Source of the DNA: Photobacterium aphoticum
GTDB taxonomy: Bacteria; Pseudomonadota; Gammaproteobacteria; Enterobacterales; Vibrionaceae
Assembly: GCF_001029435.1 (NCBI RefSeq)
Contig: NZ_LDOV01000010.1
Coordinates: forward strand, 248,001 to 312,000
Direction: 5' to 3'
Length of the DNA stretch: 64,000 bases
Shown here: piece after piece, positions 31,762 to 40,307 of the stretch
Position numbering within the stretch: the stretch's first letter is position 1
How the letters are laid out: the number at the start of each line of letters is the position of its first letter
The notes under the pieces: model-generated
The model's database searches: none
Told to the model about the DNA's origin: nothing
What the model saw: only the letters and a program-made list of their open reading frames with translations
Program-made: the position numbers and the translations under genes

Positions 31762-33246
31762 TTAGCAATCACTTGCGGGGCCGATGTGAGTCCAAGCGGG
31801 GTGGCCATGAGGGCGGGCATGTTGATTCCACCAATTTGCTTGGTAAGTTTGGCCTTGGTAAGTGACCGTGTTGCCTTTCTTATATTGGCGATCTGTGTCC
31901 CAAGGTAAAGCGATCTCACTGATTAATTGCCATGGGCCTGAAAAACTGGGAGCTTGGTTTTGATTCCACCACTTGGCCTTCCATACTAATCCGTCATAAC
32001 TGACCGTTTCTCGGGTGTAGGTGGTGTTAGGTTGCCATTCTGGATAGTTGCTCGCATTTGGATCGACATCACAACTTGTGCTAATGACATTCACAGAGAA
32101 CATGTTGCGTGTTTGTTGAGTGCCGTCGTCGAGTGTGATCGTGATCTGATGTTGCCCTGCTTGTTGGGCTGTTAATGTCCAGACAAGTGGATCATCCGTT
32201 GACGTTATGCTGAATCCTTCTGCGGTATCAATGTGAGGGGCGAGTACGTTACCTTCCGGATCATAGCTACCGGAAAGATCCAATGTGATCGTTTGGCCGA
32301 TGTCGAGAGATTGAGGTGGCGTATTGTGTTTCAGAATCGGCGGGAAGTTGCGAAGCGGTTCGGCATAAGCACTGAATGCAATCCATTCATTACCTTGCGA
32401 AATACGGTTTAGTGGGTCGCCGGATTCATCGAGAATATGAATGACATTGTCTCGGTCTGTTACGATCAATTCACTGCTGGGGTGAATATCAATATCGGTT
32501 AAGCCTGCAGAGTTGATGAGGGTTTGATGGAATAACACACCATCTTGATCATACTGGTACAGATTGCCGTCCCAACTCGCCATAAAAATTTCCCCGACGG
32601 CGTTGGCCGTGACCGCACGCGAACTGGAGGTATGCCCTAAATCCAGGTGCTTGATTTTTTTCAGGCTGACAGGTTCGAGGATATCCAGATCACCGTACAC
32701 ATTTTGCAGGGCGTAGAGTAAACCATCAGCCCCGACCGTTATATCAATGTAGTTCGTGTCAGTATGGAAGGCCTGTGTGCTGTCATCCGTAAGATCGAAC
32801 CGGACAATCCCTTTGCTGCGTTTGGGATACGTTTCCATATCGGTGAGATAGGCATAACGTCCCAGTACCGCTAACCCGCCAAAAGTGCCGTTATTGACTG
32901 TACTCAGACCATCATAAGAGAAATGCTGCACATGGGTGGGGTATACCATCGCCAGAGAGGCATCAAATGTGCCGTAATAGACCGCAATGCCCGTTGGTGT
33001 GACAGCGAGATCGCGCAGATAATCGCTGGCGTCAGGCAGACTATACTGGGTACTGAGCAGCAATTGCCCTTGTTTATCATAGTAATGGATGTAGTCATTG
33101 GTCGTGCTGACGATATACGTATCGGTAGGCAGATGATCATACGTGTTGGCTGTTATACCACCATTATCATTCGCGCTGACATGGCCGGGCAGGGCGGCAG
33201 CGATTGTTGTAGATAGCGCAAGCAATATGCGGGGAGTGACGGTCAT
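31762..33246 (-). CDS. Secreted propeller protein with two CBM5/12 chitin-binding modules
   Basis: 494 residues with a signal peptide MTVTPRILLALSTTIAAALPGHVSA|ND. Residues ~35-295 look like a beta-propeller made of repeated blade motifs (TDTYIVSTTNDYIHYYDKQG, GLLYALQNVYGDL, EIFMASWDGNLYQYD, ELIVTDRDNVIHILD). A PKD/cadherin-like domain follows (about 310-390, LDIGQTITLDLSGSYDPEG). Two chitin-binding modules end the protein (WQPNTTYTRETVSYDGLVWKA and YKKGNTVTYQGQTYQANWW). It is likely a chitin-attached or extracellular protein; no enzymatic motif is seen. It belongs with the nearby chitin deacetylase in theme. Confidence 0.7.
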   Translation of the reverse strand: MTVTPRILLALSTTIAAALPGHVSANDNGGITANTYDHLPTDTYIVSTTNDYIHYYDKQGQLLLSTQYSLPDASDYLRDLAVTPTGIAVYYGTFDASLAMVYPTHVQHFSYDGLSTVNNGTFGGLAVLGRYAYLTDMETYPKRSKGIVRFDLTDDSTQAFHTDTNYIDITVGADGLLYALQNVYGDLDILEPVSLKKIKHLDLGHTSSSRAVTANAVGEIFMASWDGNLYQYDQDGVLFHQTLINSAGLTDIDIHPSSELIVTDRDNVIHILDESGDPLNRISQGNEWIAFSAYAEPLRNFPPILKHNTPPQSLDIGQTITLDLSGSYDPEGNVLAPHIDTAEGFSITSTDDPLVWTLTAQQAGQHQITITLDDGTQQTRNMFSVNVISTSCDVDPNASNYPEWQPNTTYTRETVSYDGLVWKAKWWNQNQAPSFSGPWQLISEIALPWDTDRQYKKGNTVTYQGQTYQANWWNQHARPHGHPAWTHIGPASDC

Positions 33247-33480
33247 CCTTGAGGTCTCCTTTGTATTGAGGACAGTATCGAGTGTGGCGACACACTGTGC
33301 AGTATCGACGTTGACGTGCCACTCTAAAGAGAGTGAGTGTTAAAAGCTTGTAACGAGAGGTGGTGAGGTGACACTTTGGGGAGCGGATCGCGCAGGCATG
33401 AAAACGATTGAAACGGTAAAAGACAGAGTGTGGGATGAAGACATGTCGAACAGGTATAAGAAGGGGGTATTCCTCTGGTG

Positions 33481-33504
33481 CGCCATATACCTTACTATAT
33501 GTCG
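33481..33504 (+). promoter_or_regulatory. ModE-like operator upstream of modABC
   Basis: CGCCATATA-CCTTAC-TATATGTCG: two 9-base arms, inverted, with a 6-base spacer, 29 bases upstream of the modA start. This matches the layout of the E. coli ModE site (CGTTATATT-N6-TACATAACG) in arm length, spacing and AT core. ModE-molybdate would repress the operon when molybdate is plentiful. No modE gene is in the window. Confidence 0.6.
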
Positions 33505-33532
33505 CTGTTTTTCCCGGTTAGGTAGTATAAAA

Positions 33533-34300
33533 ATGAAGCGTTTAGGTCTTGGGTGCGTGGCACTGGGTTTTGCTTTGATGGCGAATGCCAGTTGGGCAAT
33601 GGACAAGGTAACGGTGTTTGCCGCCTCCTCTCTGACTAATGCGATGAACGATGTGGCGCAAGCCTATCAAGCAAAAACCGGAGAAAAGCCGACCTTATCG
33701 TATGCCTCCTCGGCCGCGCTGGCTCGTCAAATTGCACAAGGCGCGCCTGCAGATATTTACTTATCTGCTAATGAAAAGTGGATGGATTACCTTGTATCAC
33801 AAGGTGCCATCGAAACAAGTAGCCGTAAAACATTACTGGAAAACCACTTGGTGATGGTTGCTCCGACGTCTTATCCAACCAATCATATTGCGCTGTCAGC
33901 TTCGTGGGATATGAAAGCCGCACTAGAAGGCACACGTTTAGCGGTGGGTGATCCACAACATGTGCCTGCAGGAATTTACACCAAAGAAGCGTTTACAGAT
34001 CTGGGTTTATGGCAGCAGGCTGAGCCGCTGTTAGCCCGTGCGAATAACGTACGTGGGGCACTGTTGCTGGTGGAGCGTCAGGAAGCCATGTTGGGTGTGG
34101 TGTACAAAACCGATGCGATGATTTCCGATAAAGTCAAAGTGGTGAGTGAGATCCCGGATGACAGCCACAGCCCGATTGCTTATTCGCTCGCGATTGTGAA
34201 AGGGAAAACCACCCCTGCGGTACAAGGTTTCTATGACTATTTGTTGTCCGATGAAGCAGCGGCGATTTTCGCCCAGTATGGCTTCGGAGAACGCAAGTAG
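33533..34300 (+). CDS. modA: Molybdate-binding periplasmic protein ModA
   Basis: 255 residues from ATG 33533, with signal peptide MKRLGLGCVALGFALMANASWA|MD. The long in-frame extension upstream (to 33368) runs through the operator and is rejected. The family pattern is VFAASSLTNAMNDVAQAYQ, then SYASSAALARQIAQGAPADIYLSANEKWMDYL, and NVRGALLLVERQEAMLGVVYKTDA, whose serines and tyrosine bind molybdate. It delivers molybdate or tungstate to ModBC. Stop codon and modB start overlap (TAGTG). Confidence 0.95.
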   Translation: MKRLGLGCVALGFALMANASWAMDKVTVFAASSLTNAMNDVAQAYQAKTGEKPTLSYASSAALARQIAQGAPADIYLSANEKWMDYLVSQGAIETSSRKTLLENHLVMVAPTSYPTNHIALSASWDMKAALEGTRLAVGDPQHVPAGIYTKEAFTDLGLWQQAEPLLARANNVRGALLLVERQEAMLGVVYKTDAMISDKVKVVSEIPDDSHSPIAYSLAIVKGKTTPAVQGFYDYLLSDEAAAIFAQYGFGERK

Positions 34301-34989
34301 TGCTAACGGAGTATGAAATTCAGGCGCTGTTTTTGAGCCTGAAAATTGCCAGTGTGGCGGTATTGGTCAGCTTACCTTTTGGTATTGTGTGTGCATGGCT
34401 GTTAGCCCGCCGCCAGTTTGTGGGTAAAGCGATGTTGGATGGCTTGATCCACATGCCTTTGGTATTACCGCCCGTGGTGATTGGTTATTTACTGTTGCTG
34501 GGATTAGGCCGTCAAGGCTTTATTGGCCGCTATTTGTATGATTGGTTTGGTCTGACGTTCAGTTTCAGCTGGCGCGGCGCTGTGGTGGCGGTGGCGGTGG
34601 TGTCGTTTCCGTTGATGGTACGATCTATCCGTTTGGCATTAGAAGGGGTAGATCGCAAGCTGGAGCAGGCGGCGCGTACACTTGGCGCCAGTCCGTTCCG
34701 CGTTTTCATGACCATTACCTTGCCTTTGACGCTGCCTGGCGTGTTAACCGGCGCCATTCTGGCTTTTGCGCGCGCCCTCGGCGAGTTTGGCGCAACCATT
34801 ACCTTTGTCTCCAACATTCCGGGGGAAACCCAGACCATTCCGTTGGCGATGTATTCCTTTATTGAAACACCCGGGGCGGAAGATCAGGCGGCGCGTCTGT
34901 GTGTGATTGCCATTGTGATTGCACTAGCATCATTGCTGGCATCTGAATGGTTAACCCGTCTGGCTCGTCGTCGGTTGGAGATCCAATGA
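34300..34989 (+). CDS. modB: Molybdate ABC transporter permease ModB
   Basis: 229 residues, five or six membrane helices, GTG start at 34300 overlapping the modA stop by one base. The permease EAA-type loop reads EGVDRKLEQAARTLGASPFRVFMTITLPLTLPGVLTGAILAFARALGEFGAT, typical of ModB. It forms the inner-membrane channel with two ModC subunits. Its stop overlaps the modC start (ATGA). Confidence 0.95.
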   Translation: MLTEYEIQALFLSLKIASVAVLVSLPFGIVCAWLLARRQFVGKAMLDGLIHMPLVLPPVVIGYLLLLGLGRQGFIGRYLYDWFGLTFSFSWRGAVVAVAVVSFPLMVRSIRLALEGVDRKLEQAARTLGASPFRVFMTITLPLTLPGVLTGAILAFARALGEFGATITFVSNIPGETQTIPLAMYSFIETPGAEDQAARLCVIAIVIALASLLASEWLTRLARRRLEIQ

Positions 34990-36071
34990 TCCGCATTCAT
35001 GTTAAACAAACCTTGGGTGATCTGAATCTGGATGTGGATCTGTCATTGCCGATGCAGGGCATTACGGCGATTTTTGGCCGCTCTGGGGCAGGGAAAACCT
35101 CGCTTATTAACGTGATTAGCGGGCTGACAAAACCTGATGAAGGACGTATTGCGCTGGGCGATCACGTGCTGTTTGACCACCAACAAGGCATTCAGCAACC
35201 ACCAGAAAAGCGGAAAATCGGTTATGTGTTTCAGGATGCACGCCTATTCCCGCATTACACGGTGTCGGGCAATTTAAAATACGGCTGCCGACATCCTGAT
35301 CCGGCACAATTTGCGTCGGTCACCGCCTTACTGGGTATTGATCATCTGTTGAATCGTTATCCAGCGTCGTTGTCGGGCGGGGAAAAGCAACGTGTCGCCA
35401 TTGGCCGAGCCTTACTGTCTAATCCTGACATGCTGTTGATGGATGAGCCTCTTGCCTCGCTGGATTTGCCGCGCAAGCAAGAGCTGATGCCGTATCTGGA
35501 ACGGTTAACCAAAGAGGTGAATATTCCTATCCTCTATGTGACGCACAGTTTGGATGAGATCCTGCGTCTGGCCGATCATATGGTGATGATTAACCAAGGA
35601 AAGGTGGTGGTATCCGGTCACATTAACAGTGTGTGGGGCTCACCAGAAATGCGCCCTTGGTTACCGGTGAAAGAGCAGAGTTCATTGTTGAGTGCGCGTG
35701 TAAACTTCCCTCATCCGCGATATGCGCTAACGCAGGTGATGCTGAATCATGATTCGTACCTGTGGGTGAATCAGCTGCAACGTCAGCGTGGTGAATGGGT
35801 GCGGGTGCGAATTTACTCTAATGATGTCTCCATCACCAAGAAACGTCCTGAGCAAACCAGTATCCGTAATGTGTTGGCGGCCAAGGTCGATAAGATCCAT
35901 CCGGTTGATCATCAAGAACGGGTAGAAGTGAGATTGCGTGTAGGGGAAACCCAATTGTGGGCGAATATCACCTTGTGGGCCGCAGAAGAATTAAATCTTC
36001 AGGTGGGTGATGCAGTATTTGCTCAAATTAAAGGGGTCAGTGTGACGCAGGATGATTTAGCGGCGATGTAA
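34986..36071 (+). CDS. modC: Molybdate ABC transporter ATPase ModC
   Basis: 361 residues from ATG 34986, overlapping modB by four bases; the longer frame inside modB is not used. Walker A is GRSGAGKTS (about 31-39), the Q-loop is YVFQDARLF, the signature is LSGGEKQRVAIGRAL and Walker B is LLMDEPLASLD. The C-terminal ~110 residues include a TOBE/MOP molybdate-binding domain (SIRNVLAAKVDKI, then ELNLQVGDAVFAQIKGVSVT). It powers molybdate uptake, supporting Mo-cofactor enzymes such as the MOSC protein at 2.4 kb. A terminator follows. Confidence 0.95.
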   Translation: MIRIHVKQTLGDLNLDVDLSLPMQGITAIFGRSGAGKTSLINVISGLTKPDEGRIALGDHVLFDHQQGIQQPPEKRKIGYVFQDARLFPHYTVSGNLKYGCRHPDPAQFASVTALLGIDHLLNRYPASLSGGEKQRVAIGRALLSNPDMLLMDEPLASLDLPRKQELMPYLERLTKEVNIPILYVTHSLDEILRLADHMVMINQGKVVVSGHINSVWGSPEMRPWLPVKEQSSLLSARVNFPHPRYALTQVMLNHDSYLWVNQLQRQRGEWVRVRIYSNDVSITKKRPEQTSIRNVLAAKVDKIHPVDHQERVEVRLRVGETQLWANITLWAAEELNLQVGDAVFAQIKGVSVTQDDLAAM

Positions 36072-36104
36072 CTAATAGTTACTCTGGCTTAATATTGAAA
36101 ATAT

Positions 36105-36131
36105 AAATACCGCGTCATGCGGTATTTTTTT
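36105..36131 (+). terminator. Terminator of modABC
   Basis: Perfect 9-bp stem AAATACCGC/GCGGTATTT with a 5-base loop and T7 run, 34 bases after the modC stop. Confidence 0.9.
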
Positions 36132-36484
36132 GTCTTCATGTTCGTCATTTAATTGTGCTGAATAGTATTTTTATGCGCAAGTTTGTTTTATTTACTTTTC
36201 AAATTTTTCATTATCCTTATTTTTAATGCCTAAATTTAAAAACAGGTGCATCTCATAATTAAGGCATTTATTAAGCAGTGATGACTTTGTAATTAAATTC
36301 AATTAATACAGTGTCTTAGGTATTTATTGTGAAAGTATTAATGCTCAATAAACTGTCAGGCTTGTGTAAAAATGTCGATGTTTTAACCGCTGGATATTGA
36401 ACTGTTAAGCAATGAGTCAGTATAGTGTGCCCCGTCATATCACTATTGATATATTGAAAAGATAACGCAACAGCTAGGTATATT
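36132..36484. other. AT-rich intergenic region before CAP lipoprotein
   Basis: About 350 bases, much more AT-rich than the flanking genes, with no supported frame. It should contain the promoter of the downstream lipoprotein gene. No specific element is recognised. Confidence 0.4.
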
Positions 36485-37132
36485 ATGAAGAAAGTCATTC
36501 CATTATTAGTATTATCCGCCGCATTGCTTTCTGGCTGTGGTGGCGGCGGTAGTTCGGATTCCTCTTCTGCGAATACGGGCGGATCCAATGTATCGAATGG
36601 CTCAGGATCAAATACAGGGTCTAATAATGGTGGTGTGACAGGCGGTAATACAGACGCTGGCGATACAACGGGGCCAAGCGCACCTGGAAATGTGATCGTG
36701 CCGGATGATACCGATTTTGCTGAGCAAATGCTGAATGCGGTTAACCAAGCCCGTGCACAGGAGCAAAACTGTGGCGGCGAAATCATGCCTGCTGTCCCTG
36801 CGCTGACCTGGGATTACGATCTGCAAGAAGCGGCATTCCGTCACTCCAGCGATATGGCTAATGGCGGCTTCATGAGCCACACCGGTTCCGATAACTCAAC
36901 CCCTGATCAGCGTATTGCCGATACCGGTTACTCTGCCAATGCATGGGGCGAGAACGTGGCTGCGGGTCAGAAAAATATTCCCGCTGTGATGGCAGCATGG
37001 ATGGCGAGCCCAGGCCACTGTAAAAACATCATGAATGGCAATGTGACGCAAATGGGTGCAGCCATGGTGGAAAACATGGATACACAGTATGACCAATACT
37101 GGACGCAGGTGTTTGCACGCCCTCGCAGCTAA
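36485..37132 (+). CDS. CAP/SCP-domain lipoprotein
   Basis: 215 residues. The signal peptide MKKVIPLLVLSAALLSGC has lipobox LSGC, giving a lipid-anchored Cys18. A ~50-residue Gly/Ser/Asn-rich linker follows (SSANTGGSNVSNGSGS). The CAP domain (about 78-215) has FAEQMLNAVNQARAQEQNCGG, then AAFRHSSDMANGGFMSHTGSDNSTPDQRI, GENVAAGQKN and AWMASPGHCKNIMNG, with the two histidines and acid residues of the CAP cavity. Bacterial CAP proteins are exported and of mostly unknown function. Ribosome binding site AGG lies 9 bases upstream. Confidence 0.9.
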   Translation: MKKVIPLLVLSAALLSGCGGGGSSDSSSANTGGSNVSNGSGSNTGSNNGGVTGGNTDAGDTTGPSAPGNVIVPDDTDFAEQMLNAVNQARAQEQNCGGEIMPAVPALTWDYDLQEAAFRHSSDMANGGFMSHTGSDNSTPDQRIADTGYSANAWGENVAAGQKNIPAVMAAWMASPGHCKNIMNGNVTQMGAAMVENMDTQYDQYWTQVFARPRS

Positions 37133-37178
37133 TTGTGGTGTGATAATGTGACATGGTTGCGTAAAAATGATGAATAGC

Positions 37179-37207
37179 AAAAAGCGGCTCAGGGTAGCCG
37201 CTTTTTT
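37179..37207. terminator. Terminator between CAP lipoprotein and DedA gene
   Basis: Perfect 11-bp stem AAAAAGCGGCT/AGCCGCTTTTT, 6-base loop and T run; A-rich left arm, so it could serve both convergent genes. Confidence 0.85.
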
Positions 37208-37235
37208 GTTTTCAATGGTTGTATGAGCCGAAGTC

Positions 37236-38549
37236 TTAGCAGGCACTGGCTGAGCAGCTATTCGTCTCCGCAATGATGGCAACACGACCATCAGAGAAAT
37301 AGTGGCGAGATTTGGAGAAGGCTATAATTTCCCCAAAGGGAGCGTACTCGGTGTTCCAGCCTTGTTGCTGGGCGTTCTGCATCAACGTGTCGCGTTCTAC
37401 GTCGGTATCGGGATCAATGGCATGCAGCAGGGTGATCAGACCTTTGTAGTGCGCCAGTTTGATGTTGTCATCATAACTGATTGCCGCCAGCCAAATCGTA
37501 TTGCCTGTTTCTGCTTCTTGCCCGGCGTACCACCACCGGATGTGGTGACGTTTGAGTAAATCCCCTTTAACCTGATACGCCAACCATTGGGGCTGCAGAT
37601 TCCAATAGAGATCCGAGACCGGTGGGGTGGTGTCATCAATCAGCCCCAAGTATTGCCGTGCCGTCAGTTGGTCGTTGGAAAAGGTTTTGTTTTCAATCCA
37701 ACCCAGTTGTTTCATTAAGCGATCAGGGTGTTCACCTTTGTAGATGATATTGATCGGCTGAGCCTGATACACCGGCGCTAATCCGGGAAAGACCTGATAA
37801 TTCAGTTCATCAAGCACTAACGCACTGTTGTCTGGTTCTGCCGTGGAGGCCATACGTGCCTGTGCGGAGGAAATCCACGCCATGTCGTAAGCCTGACTAT
37901 GAAAAAAATGGTAGTAGTTCGCCCCGGCTAACGTGGTGAGCCAACACAGAATCATCGTCAGCCATTTTTTCCATTTATAACGGCGATACAACCAGTAACA
38001 GGTCGCTGATGCCGTTATGATCGCCATCAATAACAGGCTGTGTTCTTGCAGGGCGAGTACCACACTGTCCCAGCTAGGCAGTAATGCGATGCCTTGCGCC
38101 AGTAAATACCCCATCAATACAAATTGACCGACACCGATGCTAAGCCCAATGAGCGAATAAAGGGTGAAGGTTGACCAGCGCATGGCGTAACTACCAGCCA
38201 GAAATGGCATGATCCACGCCACCGGGCCGAGCAGGCGTGCCGCTGCGACCACTAATGGCCCGCGCTTTTTCAATAACAGCCGTGTGCGAGCAAGTGGGCG
38301 ACGGGTTCTTTGAATGTGGCTACCCATCCAACGGCGGCCTTTTGCGCCAAAGCGGCGGCCAATCCAAAAGCTCAGTTGATCGCCCAGTAAGCCGCCACAC
38401 AGAACGGCGATGACGCCATACAGTGCACCGCTACTGAGCAGGTAACCCGCACCGATTAAAAAAGGCTCACCGGGCACAAATAAGTTGGGGCCGATCAGGG
38501 CATCAAGAAAACTGCCCCCAAAGAACCACCACCAATCAACATTCGCCAT
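37236..38549 (-). CDS. DedA family membrane protein with LssY-like C-terminal domain
   Basis: 437 residues. Residues 1-200 are a DedA-family membrane region (GPNLFVPGEPFLIGAGYLLSSG, then GGLLGDQLSFWIGRRFGAKG and RLLGPVAWIMPFLAGSYAM), a class that includes undecaprenyl-phosphate and lipid flippases. Another membrane helix (about 195-215) leads to a C-terminal LssY-like domain (about 250-437). It starts 3 bases after the stop of the glycosyltransferase gene on the same strand, so the two are a tight operon, suggesting a role in lipid-linked glycan handling. The last two cysteines (CSASAC) are unusual. The DedA call is firm; the LssY label is less so. Confidence 0.8.
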   Translation of the reverse strand: MANVDWWWFFGGSFLDALIGPNLFVPGEPFLIGAGYLLSSGALYGVIAVLCGGLLGDQLSFWIGRRFGAKGRRWMGSHIQRTRRPLARTRLLLKKRGPLVVAAARLLGPVAWIMPFLAGSYAMRWSTFTLYSLIGLSIGVGQFVLMGYLLAQGIALLPSWDSVVLALQEHSLLLMAIITASATCYWLYRRYKWKKWLTMILCWLTTLAGANYYHFFHSQAYDMAWISSAQARMASTAEPDNSALVLDELNYQVFPGLAPVYQAQPINIIYKGEHPDRLMKQLGWIENKTFSNDQLTARQYLGLIDDTTPPVSDLYWNLQPQWLAYQVKGDLLKRHHIRWWYAGQEAETGNTIWLAAISYDDNIKLAHYKGLITLLHAIDPDTDVERDTLMQNAQQQGWNTEYAPFGEIIAFSKSRHYFSDGRVAIIAETNSCSASAC

Positions 38550-38552
38550 GAA

Positions 38553-39284
38553 TTACTGTGCATCCTTGTAATGGCCAAACTTGTATTCCATTTCGTTGTT
38601 GCGCATTTCGCCTTTGAAGAAGCGACGGACATTGGCTTTCAGGTACGTCATGCCCATTTGCAGAAAGCCATCTTGTTCAAGGCGACGAGGATCGAACCAG
38701 AAGCTGACCGGGATCATACGCCAGCGCCACGTTTGAGCGGCACGTTTGGCGTAATCACAGTCTTCACACAACACAATGCTTTCATCAAAGCCCCCGATCT
38801 CTTCGTGAACACGTCGGGTAGAGAACAGACACGCCCCGACAGCCGTTGGAAAGAAGAAAGAGGTAATGAACAGACCGGTGTTGAAGGCGGCGTAGCCAAG
38901 GCGATAGCTCATCGACAGGTTCTCTGCCCCCATATAGGCGCCTGCAACATCCAGTTTGCGGGAATCAAGTTCATGCAGGGCATTAGTCAGGAAAGTGGGA
39001 GAGAGGCGTACATCCGCATCCAGAAACAAGAGGCGTTCGTGGCGAGCCAGTTTGGCGCCGGTATTGCGGCCTAAGCTGGTACCGCGACCCTGCATTTTGT
39101 GCACGGTCAGGGCAGGCAACGCGTGTTCGAACCCTTGTGCGACCAGACAGGTGTTATCGTCACTGTTGGAGTCCACCACGATCACTTCAAAATCACGATG
39201 GCTTTGTTTGCTCAGATCTTCGAGTAAGCGACCAATACGTTTTTCTTCGTTCAGGGTAATAATCACAATGCTAATCGGGCTCAT
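38553..39284 (-). CDS. Glycosyltransferase family 2 protein
   Basis: 243 residues from the ATG at 39284, with GGAG 7 bases upstream; the frame extends to 39329, but that N-terminus is not typical. The GT-A fold starts SPISIVIITLNEEKRIGRLLEDLSKQ, with VVDSNSDDNT nucleotide-contact motif, GRNTGAKLARHERLLFLDADVRLS (the DxD metal site) and GGFDESIVLCEDCDYAKRAA (catalytic-type acid). There are one or two hydrophobic segments (about 125-150). It likely transfers a sugar to a lipid or polysaccharide acceptor and works with the DedA-LssY protein encoded next to it. Confidence 0.85.
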   Translation of the reverse strand: MSPISIVIITLNEEKRIGRLLEDLSKQSHRDFEVIVVDSNSDDNTCLVAQGFEHALPALTVHKMQGRGTSLGRNTGAKLARHERLLFLDADVRLSPTFLTNALHELDSRKLDVAGAYMGAENLSMSYRLGYAAFNTGLFITSFFFPTAVGACLFSTRRVHEEIGGFDESIVLCEDCDYAKRAAQTWRWRMIPVSFWFDPRRLEQDGFLQMGMTYLKANVRRFFKGEMRNNEMEYKFGHYKDAQ

Positions 39285-39449
39285 GGTGTACTCCATTTCA
39301 TTCATGTTGGATAAGACATATCGCTTCAATAGTGCACAGTCTGCATGACAATCATTGAATGTTTACTGAGGAAAAAATTCATATTCCGTTCAGAAAGGTA
39401 GAGGAGACTGAGGGGGGGAGTAGAACAGCACTCAGTGAGGTGCTGAGAA

Positions 39450-39493
39450 AAGAAAAAAGCCACCGAATTTTCGTGAAGAAAAAACGGTGGCTT
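39450..39493 (-). terminator. Terminator of small membrane protein gene
   Basis: 9-bp stem AAGCCACCG/CGGTGGCTT (39457-39493) with a 19-base loop, followed on the minus strand by TTTTTTCTTTTC. Confidence 0.7.
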
Positions 39494-39541
39494 ACGGAGT
39501 GATACGTGTTACGTGGTGGCTATTACAGGGCTGTGAACGAC

Positions 39542-39823
39542 TCAGTGGCTTTGACTGAATTTCTTCGCAGCGGCTAATTGATAGTCTTCCACATCATGGA
39601 TCCATTGAGGACGGCTGATGATCTTTGCCAATAGGAAGCAAGGTACCATAAAGAAAAAGAGTGGAATGGCTTCACGCATAAAGGTGTCTGCGGCCATGTC
39701 CTGTCCGATAAAGTAGTTGAGTGCGCCAAGGAGGCTGAAAATGATACCGAGCATGACCAAGATGGCAGAGATAAGTAGACCGAGTCCTAAAATGTCTCGC
39801 AAGTAAAGCTTTGATGCAGTCAT
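39542..39823 (-). CDS. Small two-TM membrane protein
   Basis: 93 residues if begun at the ATG at 39823 (MTASKLYLRDIL), which has AAGG 8 bases upstream; earlier ATGs at 39829 and 39841 are possible. Two membrane segments (about 12-36 and 52-74) are visible, with a charged C-terminus. No family is recognised. It is a single-gene unit with its own terminator. Confidence 0.55.
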   Translation of the reverse strand: MTASKLYLRDILGLGLLISAILVMLGIIFSLLGALNYFIGQDMAADTFMREAIPLFFFMVPCFLLAKIISRPQWIHDVEDYQLAAAKKFSQSH

Positions 39824-39841
39824 ATCCATAACCTTAAACAT

Positions 39842-40307
39842 AAAGACGAATCTTTATACCCAAACCACCCCAGTACCCGATGGGTTGTTATCGGTAGCAA
39901 AGTCGGCTTGGGTATACCCCGCAATCAATGATTGCGTACATTGTTGCTGTCACCTTACTGTGCAGGATGTTGCACTCGCGGGCAGTACAGCGGACGTAAC
40001 TCAACGTAAACAGGCAATAAGGAGCACCAATCCAGTAATTGCTGTTGCCGTTGAATTACGTACGCCGACATGCGTGTGAGCGTGCATAGCAAGGTCACTT
40101 CGGATAATAAATATACGCCGAATGGGGTAAGTGGTTGTGATGACAATCACACTTAAAAATTGCCACTGTTCAAACTGGGGATTTCTTGATTCAGGACAAA
40201 AAATAACCACAAAAGAGTGATGAATCAGGGGCTCACGCTTTATCTGCATTGCGCGAATACGCATAGGGCAAGGTGCGAATGCGTTAAATGATGTGCCAAT
40301 GACGCCG
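39842..40307. other. Gene-free stretch with inverted repeats
   Basis: 466 bases. The left part has the inverted pair TATACCCAA (39855-39863) and TTGGGTATA (39908-39916), enclosing CCCGATGGG. A near-palindrome CAATCAATGATTG lies at 39925-39937. The frames present (up to 105 codons, minus strand) have no protein-like composition or start sites. The purpose is unknown. Confidence 0.35.

Noticed and set aside
33368-33532. N-terminal extension of modA
   Set aside because: It would place the operator-like palindrome inside the gene and hide the signal peptide starting at 33533.
36316-36786. 156-codon minus-strand frame over the CAP lipoprotein start
   Set aside because: Overlaps the Gly/Ser linker of the CAP gene and an AT-rich promoter region; Pro/Leu-rich shadow sequence.
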